A model generated the notes under the pieces. The model saw only the letters and a program-made list of their open reading frames with translations. It made no database searches and was not told the DNA's origin. DNA of 5,446 nt from an uncultured Lachnospiraceae bacterium (lineage in GTDB: Bacteria > Bacillota > Clostridia > Lachnospirales > Lachnospiraceae): the NCBI GenBank assembly GCA_947305345.1, contig CAMZDH010000052.1, positions 1 to 5,446 of the forward strand, given 5' to 3'. The position numbers and the translations under genes were made by a program. Position 1 is the first letter of the stretch. Every line of letters begins with the position of its first letter. Below, in pieces: positions 1 to 5,084 of this stretch.

Positions 1-1462
1 TGATCGCTTCGAACAGACCGTCGCGGAGGCCGAACATTTTCATCTTGGAGTAAGGCTGGCCCTTCTCATCAAACGCGAAGCGCTCCTTGGTCGCAAGGCT
101 CTTGACCCTGGGATCGTCCTCTTTCTTCAAAAGGACTTCGGGCTCGCGGCCGGGTTCCATCGAAGCGACGTGCTGGTTGGAATACATGAGATCCGCGATC
201 ACGTTCGGGTTCTTGTCGAGGTCCATTCTCGGAGACAGGTCATCGTTGATCGCGAGCTTGATGATCTCGGTCATGCGGTTCACGACGAAATTGTCGATCT
301 CATCGAATTCCTTCGCGGTAGCGACTTTACCCTTCACCATCTTGTTGCGGTATGCAAGGATCGGATCCGCTTCCTTCCAGGCTTCGATCTCCTCCGGTGT
401 ACGGTAAGTCGAAGAATCGGACGGAGAATGTCCGGATATACGGTAGGTCACGACGTCCAGGAGGCACGGGCCCTTGCCGGCTTCCAGCAGCGCTTTCTGA
501 CGGCCGACGGCGTCGATGACCGCGAGCGGATCGTAACCGTTGACGCGCTCCGCGTGCATTTCGTCCGGATCAAAGCCGGCGCCGAGGCGCGCGGGCATGT
601 CGAAGCCCATCGTCTCGCCTCTCGTCTGGCCGCCCATGCCGTAGAAGTTGTCAAACACGTTGAACAGGATCGGCATGCCCTTTCCGGCGCCGTCGTTCCA
701 GAGCTTCTTGATCTGGTCCATGTTCGCGAAGTTCAATGCTTCCAGCACGGGGCCGCGGCCGGTCGCGCCGTCGCCGAAGTTCGCGACCACGATGCCCTTC
801 TTGTTGTTCGAACGCTTGTAGAGTGCAGCGCCGAGCGCGATCGGGCCGGAGCCGCCGACGATCGCGTTGTTCGGCATGATGCCGAACGGAATGAAGAACG
901 CGTGCATGGATCCGCCGAGGCCCTTGTTGAAGCCGGTCGTCCGCGCGAAGACTTCCGCGAGCGCGCCGTACAGTAAGAAGTTCTGCGCGAGTTCCTTGAC
1001 GTTCTTGTATGCGGTATGCTCTTTGACAACCTTCAGGGTCTCGCCGCCCAGGAACTCCTCCATGATTTTCGTGAGTTCTTTTTCGGACAGCTTATGGATC
1101 GAGGACAGGCCTTTCGCGAGGATCTCGCCGTGGCTCCGGTGAGAACCGAACGTCAGGTCGTCGATGTCCAGGTTGTACGCTTCGCCGACCGCGGAAGCCT
1201 CCTGGCCGATCGACAGATGCGCGGGGCCGGGGTTGTGATATCCGACGCCGTTGTATTCGCTCTTCGTCTTGATATCGTTGAGCATGGTCTCGAACTCGCG
1301 GATCGTGCGCATGTCGTGATAAATGCGGAGCAGCTCGTCCTTTCCGTACTGCTTCTTCTCTTCCGCAACGGTCTTTTTGTACTGGTTGACCGGGATGTCG
1401 TTAAAATGGATGAACTCCGGCTTGAAGACCTGATTCGGATCAACGTATTGACTCTTTGGCAT
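1..1462 (-). CDS. 2-oxo acid dehydrogenase E1, fused alpha-beta type (3' end beyond window)
   Basis: This is the thiamine-diphosphate E1 of a pyruvate/acetoin/branched-chain-type complex. It decarboxylates the substrate and acylates the E2 lipoyl arm. I read 487 codons with no stop before the edge. The start ATG at 1460-1462 has AGAAGGAGAT upstream. E1-alpha motifs appear in order: HRSHG (residues 108-112), GGSMH (183-187), and the ThDP/Mg motif starting GDGATGRG (230-237) and ending in FDNFYG (270-275). SGHSPSD (343-349) with His345 matches the active-site loop. From about residue 380 a charged linker follows. The last residues, MKMFGLRDGLFEAI (474-487), resemble the start of an E1-beta subunit, so I infer an alpha-beta fusion. 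The ThDP motif is about 13 residues longer than usual. It is the last gene visible in the operon, 65 bp after E3. The substrate is not fixed by sequence; pyruvate is the default guess and acetoin or a branched-chain 2-oxo acid is possible. E1 identity is very likely, the fusion likely. Confidence 0.93.
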   Translation of the reverse strand, partial: MPKSQYVDPNQVFKPEFIHFNDIPVNQYKKTVAEEKKQYGKDELLRIYHDMRTIREFETMLNDIKTKSEYNGVGYHNPGPAHLSIGQEASAVGEAYNLDIDDLTFGSHRSHGEILAKGLSSIHKLSEKELTKIMEEFLGGETLKVVKEHTAYKNVKELAQNFLLYGALAEVFARTTGFNKGLGGSMHAFFIPFGIMPNNAIVGGSGPIALGAALYKRSNNKKGIVVANFGDGATGRGPVLEALNFANMDQIKKLWNDGAGKGMPILFNVFDNFYGMGGQTRGETMGFDMPARLGAGFDPDEMHAERVNGYDPLAVIDAVGRQKALLEAGKGPCLLDVVTYRISGHSPSDSSTYRTPEEIEAWKEADPILAYRNKMVKGKVATAKEFDEIDNFVVNRMTEIIKLAINDDLSPRMDLDKNPNVIADLMYSNQHVASMEPGREPEVLLKKEDDPRVKSLATKERFAFDEKGQPYSKMKMFGLRDGLFEAI

Positions 1463-1470
1463 GGTTTTTT

Positions 1471-1480
1471 ATCTCCTTCT
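1471..1480 (-). promoter_or_regulatory. Ribosome binding site of the E1 gene
   Basis: The minus strand reads AGAAGGAGAT here, 8 bases before the ATG at 1460-1462. It supports that start codon and independent translation of E1 despite the longer gap after E3. Confidence 0.85.
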
Positions 1481-1503
1481 CAAGATTTTTTATAATGCAG
1501 GAT

Positions 1504-1516
1504 CGGGGAGCCCCCG
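1504..1516 (-). other. Small hairpin in the E3-E1 intercistronic gap
   Basis: On the minus strand CGGGG, a GCT loop and CCCCG form a compact 5-bp GC-only stem, 11 bases after the E3 stop codon. It is followed by ATCCTGCATTATAAAAAATC rather than a T-run, so it does not look like an intrinsic terminator. It could be an RNA processing or stability element that adjusts E3 versus E1 message. The function is only inferred, and a stem this short can occur by chance. Confidence 0.35.
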
Positions 1517-1527
1517 TTCTTCATGGA

Positions 1528-2883
1528 TCAAAAGACCGCTTCGCGGATGACCTCGCAGACCGTCGGATGCGGGAAGACGCATTTCTGAACGTCCTTCGCG
1601 CGCATTTTCCGGTCGACCATCATCGCCGCGCCGTAAATCATTTCGGAGGCGTAGCTGCCGTAGATGTGGACGCCGAGCACCGTCTCGTGTTCCGCGTCGA
1701 GCACCATCTTGAGGATGCCCTTGCCGCCTTCGTTTTCCGCGAGGTACCGGCCGCTGTAGCGCAGCGACACGGTCTTGATCTTCGTGTTCAGGTTCTTCTC
1801 CTTCGCGGATTCGGTGGTTTCGCCGACGCTCGCGACCTCGGGGTTCGTATAGATGACAGACGGGATCGCATTGTAATTGACCCGCTCATGGCCGCCGGTC
1901 ATGTTCTCGACCGCGACTTCGCCCTCACGGTACGCCGTGTGCGCGAGCATGATCTTGCCGTTCACGTCGCCTGCCGCGTAGACGCCCGGGACGTTGGTCT
2001 TCATGTATTCGTCGGTCACGATCGCGCCGCGCTCGGTGAGCACGCCGATGTTTTCCAGACCGAGATCCTTCGTCGACGCGCGCCGTCCGATCGAGACGAG
2101 CACCTTGTCCGCTTCGACGGTCTTGTCTTCGCCGTTCAGCTTGTAAGCGACCTTGCCGTCCTTGATCGACGTCACCTGCGCGCCGAGCAGGAAGTTCACG
2201 CCGCGGGAGGCGTATTCCTTCTGGAGGAGATTGCTGATCTCTCGCTCCGTGGGACCGGCAATGTGATCCAGCATTTCGAGCACCGTGACTTCCGTGCCGA
2301 TCGAATTGAAATAACTCGTGAATTCAAGGCCGATGACGCCGCCGCCGACGACCGCGAGCTTCTTCGGGACTTCCTTGAGATCGAGGATCTCCCGGTTCGT
2401 CAATGCGAAACCGGACTTTAAGGAATCGAACAGGCCGTCGATCGGGGGAAGCGTCGGCTCCGAGCCCGCGCAGATCAGGAGCCGCGCGGCTTCGAGCACC
2501 TGCTCGCCCGCCTGCACCTGGAACGCGTCGCCCTTTTTGCCGAGGATCTTCGCCGTTTCCGTCACGACGTCGATCTTCCCGGCCTTCATCTGGGCGGCAA
2601 CGCCGGAGACCAGCGTCTTCACGACCTTGTTCTTCCGGTCAATGATCGCCGCGTGGTCGAGGCTCGCGCCTGTGAACGTCACGCCGTAATCTTTCGAATG
2701 CTTCGCGTAGTCGTAGATCTTCGCCGAATACAATAACGTCTTCGTCGGGATGCAGCCCTCGTTCAGGCAGACGCCGCCGAGCGCGCGTTTTTCGACCACA
2801 CAGGTTTTTAAGCCCTTCGCCGCGGCCTTTGAAGCGGCATTGTAACCGCCCGGACCGCCGCCGATGACCAACAGATCATACAT
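1528..2883 (-). CDS. lpdA: Dihydrolipoamide dehydrogenase (E3)
   Basis: This FAD-dependent E3 (451 aa, normal length) reoxidises the dihydrolipoyl arm of E2 and reduces NAD+. Visible in order: the N-terminal FAD motif GGGPGG (residues 8-13); the redox-active disulfide in GGVCLNEGCIPTK (Cys39, Cys44); the NAD-binding GGGVIGLE (180-187) with Glu203 closing the second strand, as in NAD-preferring enzymes; the second FAD motif AAGDVNG (303-309); and the C-terminal dimerisation domain ending FPHPTVCE, giving the catalytic dyad His439-Glu444. The usual HAHPTLSE is varied here, but the key His and Glu are kept. There is no N-terminal lipoyl domain, unlike some clostridial E3 proteins. The start at 2883 is fixed by GGAGG seven bases upstream, immediately after the E2 stop. 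Its position between E2 and E1 assigns it to this complex, though E3 proteins can be shared with glycine cleavage and other lipoyl systems. Confidence 0.97.
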   Translation of the reverse strand: MYDLLVIGGGPGGYNAASKAAAKGLKTCVVEKRALGGVCLNEGCIPTKTLLYSAKIYDYAKHSKDYGVTFTGASLDHAAIIDRKNKVVKTLVSGVAAQMKAGKIDVVTETAKILGKKGDAFQVQAGEQVLEAARLLICAGSEPTLPPIDGLFDSLKSGFALTNREILDLKEVPKKLAVVGGGVIGLEFTSYFNSIGTEVTVLEMLDHIAGPTEREISNLLQKEYASRGVNFLLGAQVTSIKDGKVAYKLNGEDKTVEADKVLVSIGRRASTKDLGLENIGVLTERGAIVTDEYMKTNVPGVYAAGDVNGKIMLAHTAYREGEVAVENMTGGHERVNYNAIPSVIYTNPEVASVGETTESAKEKNLNTKIKTVSLRYSGRYLAENEGGKGILKMVLDAEHETVLGVHIYGSYASEMIYGAAMMVDRKMRAKDVQKCVFPHPTVCEVIREAVF

Positions 2884-2890
2884 GGATAAG

Positions 2891-2898
2891 CCTCCTTA
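2891..2898 (-). promoter_or_regulatory. E3 ribosome binding site abutting the E2 stop codon
   Basis: The minus strand reads TAAGGAGG, so the E2 stop TAA runs directly into the Shine-Dalgarno GGAGG of E3, seven bases before its ATG. A ribosome terminating on E2 would sit over the E3 initiation site, which suggests translational coupling of the two genes. Confidence 0.85.
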
Positions 2899-4167
2899 TT
2901 TCGCTAAAAGCTGATCAAAGTTCTCAAGGTTCTTGACGAGTGCCTGCAGGAACCGTGCGCCCGGCGCGCCGTCCACCGCGCGGTGGTCGATCGTGAGCGA
3001 CAGGCCCATCGCGGGATACATCGTCAAGGAACCGTCCTTTCCGGCCTTGACGCGGTTCGTAATGCCGCAGACGCCTAAGATCGCGACCTGAGGCGGATTG
3101 ATGACCGGTGTGAAATGCTCAATGCCGAACGATCCCAGATTCGTGACCGTGAAGGACGCGCCCTGGAGCTTGTCGGGGCTGATGTGCCCTTCCTTCGCTT
3201 CGTTGATGACTTCCCTCGCTTCGATCGAGAGCTGATTGAGCGACAGCTTGTCCGCGTTGAAGACCGTCGGGACGAGGAGTCCCCGCGAGGTGTCGACCGC
3301 GATGCCGAGATGGACGTTCCGGAACTGGCGGATCTTATCGTCCAGGAAATGCGCGTTGAGGTCCTTGAAGTCCACGAGCGTCTTCGCCGCCGCGAACATC
3401 AGAATATCGTTCAGCGTAATGTTCGCAAGGCCCATTGCTTCGCCGCAGGCCTTGATGCCTGCGCGGTACTTCTGGACCGCCGTCGCGTCAAAGGTCGTGT
3501 TGAGGGTGAGCTGCGCGCCGTTCGCAAGCGAATCGTGCATCGACTTCGCGATGACCTTCCGGACGTTCGAAAGCTTGATGTCCTCGTAATCGGCTTCGGA
3601 AACGGCCGGCGCTGCTGCCTTGGGCGCAGCGGGCGCTGCCGCCGCTTTTTCGACCGGGCCGCGGTCCAAGAGAGCTTCGACGTCGCGCTCGATGATCCTG
3701 CCTTCCGGGCCGGTCGGCGAAGCGTCCTTATAATCGACGCCTGCCTGTGCCGCAAGGGCCTTTGCCCTCGGAGACGCAAAAACTTTGCCGTCCGTATTTG
3801 CCGCTGCCGTCACAACGGGCGCAGCGGGTGTTTCAGGCTTCGCTTCCGCTGCCGCCGGAGCTTCGGGCGCTGCTTCCGCTGCCGGCGCCGGCGCCGCACC
3901 TTTCGCCGTGAACGCGGAAACGTCCTCGCCGGCATTTCCGATCACACAAACATTTTCAAGACAAGGGACTTCGTCCCCTTCCTGGTAAAGAATCGCCAAC
4001 ATCGTGCCGGAAACCTGGGCCACTTCGTCAAAAGACGATTTGTCGGTCTCATAGGAGAACAGGATGTCGCCCTCCTTGACTTCGTCGCCGACCTGCTTTG
4101 CCCAGCTCGTAATGATACAGCTTTCTACGCTCTGGCCCTGACGCGGCATAATCACTGCTGTTGCCAT
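2896..4167 (-). CDS. Dihydrolipoamide acyltransferase (E2) of 2-oxo acid dehydrogenase complex
   Basis: This is the structural and catalytic core of the complex. It carries acyl groups on a swinging lipoyl arm and transfers them to CoA. It has 423 aa with standard domain order. One lipoyl domain spans about residues 1-80, opening MPRQGQSVESC, with the lipoylation site ETDKSS (Lys43). A flexible Ala/Pro/Glu linker follows (about 88-125). The peripheral-subunit-binding domain is at about 129-167, from FASPRAKALA to GPEGRIIERDV. A second Ala/Pro linker (about 171-190) leads to the catalytic domain (about 195-423), which has TNLGSFG and the active-site DHRAVDG (His395, Asp399). The start at 4167 follows AAAGGAGGC. 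It begins 34 bp after the DeoR gene, and its stop touches the E3 ribosome binding site. An acetyltransferase (pdhC/aceF-like) is the usual label, but acetoin or branched-chain E2 proteins look very similar, so I leave the symbol blank. Confidence 0.96.
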   Translation of the reverse strand: MATAVIMPRQGQSVESCIITSWAKQVGDEVKEGDILFSYETDKSSFDEVAQVSGTMLAILYQEGDEVPCLENVCVIGNAGEDVSAFTAKGAAPAPAAEAAPEAPAAAEAKPETPAAPVVTAAANTDGKVFASPRAKALAAQAGVDYKDASPTGPEGRIIERDVEALLDRGPVEKAAAAPAAPKAAAPAVSEADYEDIKLSNVRKVIAKSMHDSLANGAQLTLNTTFDATAVQKYRAGIKACGEAMGLANITLNDILMFAAAKTLVDFKDLNAHFLDDKIRQFRNVHLGIAVDTSRGLLVPTVFNADKLSLNQLSIEAREVINEAKEGHISPDKLQGASFTVTNLGSFGIEHFTPVINPPQVAILGVCGITNRVKAGKDGSLTMYPAMGLSLTIDHRAVDGAPGARFLQALVKNLENFDQLLAK

Positions 4168-4172
4168 AAATA

Positions 4173-4181
4173 GCCTCCTTT
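4173..4181 (-). promoter_or_regulatory. Ribosome binding site of the E2 gene
   Basis: The minus strand reads AAAGGAGGC ending five bases before the ATG at 4165-4167. It is a near-ideal Bacillota Shine-Dalgarno sequence within the 34-bp gap after the DeoR gene, and it fixes the E2 start. Confidence 0.9.
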
Positions 4182-4201
4182 ATGTATATTGAAATGCATT
4201 A

Positions 4202-4966
4202 TTATGTAACGATCAGACGGACGCCGGCCGAAACGCAGGCCTTCCGGACCTCGCTTCCGGGCTCCTTGTCCGTGATCAGAATGTCGATGTCCTTCAGCTC
4301 CGCGAACGTGTTCGGCATGCTCTTTTCGAGCTTCCCGGACTCCACGAGCATCACCACGATCCGCGCCTTCTGGACGACCGCGTTTTTCACGAGACTCTCG
4401 TTGTAGTTGCCGGAGGTGAAGCCGCATTCCAAGGAAAAACCCGACGGCGAAATGAACGCGACGTCGATGTTCGTGCCTTGGACGTAATTCTGCGCCGGCA
4501 GCCCGGAAAGCGACAGATTGCTCTTATTCAGGCTTCCGCCGATGATGTTGACCACGATGTTGTCCCGTTTCACAAGCGCCAGCGCGATGTTCGGGTCCGA
4601 GGTCGAGATCGTCAGCTTCGAATCCGGCAGATGCGGCACCATCTGCATCAGCGTCGTACCGGAATCGAAGAACAGCGAACGGCCGCTCTCAATATAACGG
4701 ACCGCCGTTTTCGCGATCTTCTCCTTGCCCTCGATGTTCTCCAACGAGCGTTTGTAATAGGAATCTTCCAGGGTCAGCGTGATGAAATGCATGGCGCGCG
4801 CGCCGCCGCGGACCTTGATGACGTCCCCGCGGTCTTCAAAATATTCGATATCCCGCCGAAGCGTCATGCTGGAGACTTCAGGAAAGCGCTCCTCGAGTTC
4901 CTGAAGCGAAGTGAACGGCTTTGAGATCAGGATCTCCCGTACTTTTTCTCTTCTCTGGTTGCTCAT
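4202..4966 (-). CDS. DeoR-family transcriptional regulator, probable operon repressor
   Basis: This 254-aa protein has the usual DeoR-family length and two-domain layout. The N-terminal winged helix-turn-helix covers about residues 5-57. Its recognition-helix signature VSSMTLRRDI (31-40) corresponds to the family pattern V-S-x-x-T-I-R-R-D-L, and the wing ends VRGGAR (52-57). The C-terminal ligand-sensing domain shows FFDSGTT (99-105), STSDPNIA (121-128), IIGGSLN (141-147) and a late VESGKLEKS resembling the family D-S-S-K element. Family members usually bind phosphorylated sugars or related metabolites that relieve repression; the ligand here is unknown. The start ATG at 4964-4966 is preceded by AGAGGA (4974-4979). 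It is the first gene after a strong promoter carrying a large inverted repeat, with E2 34 bp downstream, so autoregulation of the whole operon is the simplest reading. Family assignment is firm, target and effector inferred. Confidence 0.95.
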   Translation of the reverse strand: MSNQRREKVREILISKPFTSLQELEERFPEVSSMTLRRDIEYFEDRGDVIKVRGGARAMHFITLTLEDSYYKRSLENIEGKEKIAKTAVRYIESGRSLFFDSGTTLMQMVPHLPDSKLTISTSDPNIALALVKRDNIVVNIIGGSLNKSNLSLSGLPAQNYVQGTNIDVAFISPSGFSLECGFTSGNYNESLVKNAVVQKARIVVMLVESGKLEKSMPNTFAELKDIDILITDKEPGSEVRKACVSAGVRLIVT

Positions 4967-4973
4967 GGTATCG

Positions 4974-4979
4974 TCCTCT
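4974..4979 (-). promoter_or_regulatory. Ribosome binding site of the DeoR-family gene
   Basis: The minus strand reads AGAGGA seven bases before the ATG at 4964-4966. It is weaker than the GGAGG sites of E2 and E3, consistent with a lower level of regulator than enzyme from the same message. Confidence 0.7.
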
Positions 4980-4986
4980 CTTTTTC

Positions 4987-5016
4987 TGTGAAAAAGCCGG
5001 TTTCGGATTGTGAAAA
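4987..5016. repeat. Two direct copies of TGTGAAAA in the regulator leader
   Basis: The plus strand carries tgtgaaaa at 4987-4994 and again at 5009-5016, 22 bp apart (about two helical turns). Each shares tgtgaa with the right arm of the 29-bp inverted repeat, whose tgtgaatt starts 42 bp from the second copy. They may be auxiliary half-sites for the DeoR-type repressor in the 5' leader. Chance similarity in an A/T-rich leader is possible. Confidence 0.45.
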
Positions 5017-5032
5017 TGTGTGCAAATAATGT

Positions 5033-5061
5033 TAGAATTCACATTTTCTATGTGAATTCTA
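5033..5061. promoter_or_regulatory. 29-bp inverted-repeat operator over the -10 box
   Basis: Two perfect 12-bp arms, tagaattcacat (5033-5044) and atgtgaattcta (5050-5061), flank a 5-bp centre (5045-5049). The outer end of one arm is the -10 hexamer itself, and the repeat extends over the expected transcription start. A bound repressor would block RNA polymerase. The adjacent DeoR-family gene is the obvious candidate binder, which makes this a probable autoregulatory operator. The symmetry is seen directly; the identity of the binding protein is inferred. Confidence 0.82.
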
Positions 5062-5084
5062 TCACTTTCACGGGTCGTTGTCAA
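5056..5084 (-). promoter_or_regulatory. Sigma-A-type promoter of the deoR-E2-E3-E1 operon
   Basis: On the minus strand a perfect -35 TTGACA (5079-5084) is followed, after exactly 17 bases, by the -10 TAGAAT (5056-5061; 5 of 6 matches to TATAAT). The predicted start is near 5048-5050, giving a leader of roughly 80 nt before the regulator ATG at 4966. It lies just downstream of the flavodoxin terminator, so it separates the two transcription units. The overlap with the inverted repeat indicates repression control. Confidence 0.88.

Noticed and set aside
170..976. Plus-strand open frame (268 codons) antisense to E1
   Set aside because: It shadows the E1-alpha domain; the minus strand carries all family motifs in one continuous frame, so the plus-strand frame is not supported.
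1468..1496. TATAAT-like box on the plus strand in the E3-E1 gap
   Set aside because: There is no credible -35 at the right distance and no plus-strand gene for it to serve.
1504..1516. Intrinsic terminator between E3 and E1
   Set aside because: The hairpin has a five-base-pair stem and is not followed by a T-run on the minus strand, so it lacks the features of a terminator.
1456..2421. Long plus-strand open frame (321 codons) antisense to E3
   Set aside because: It overlies a clear E3 with all catalytic motifs, has no recognisable domain, and its composition (rich in Arg, His, Asp, Val) is what the complement of GC-rich codons gives. Its start is a TTG without a ribosome binding site.
3790..3905. 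Low-complexity GC repeats resembling a tandem repeat array
   Set aside because: They encode the Ala/Pro/Glu-rich flexible linker of E2, which explains the repetitive gct/gcc/ccg words; no exact repeat unit is present.
3115..4173. Long plus-strand open frame (352 codons) antisense to E2
   Set aside because: It is the complement of a well-supported E2. Its Arg/Cys-rich stretches simply mirror the Ala/Pro linker codons, and no ribosome binding site or domain is visible.
4183..4210. Possible second promoter before E2 (GTTACA, 16 bases, TATACA on the minus strand)
   Set aside because: Both hexamers match the consensus at only four of six positions, and the predicted transcript would begin within the E2 ribosome binding site. 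Cotranscription from the upstream promoter is simpler.
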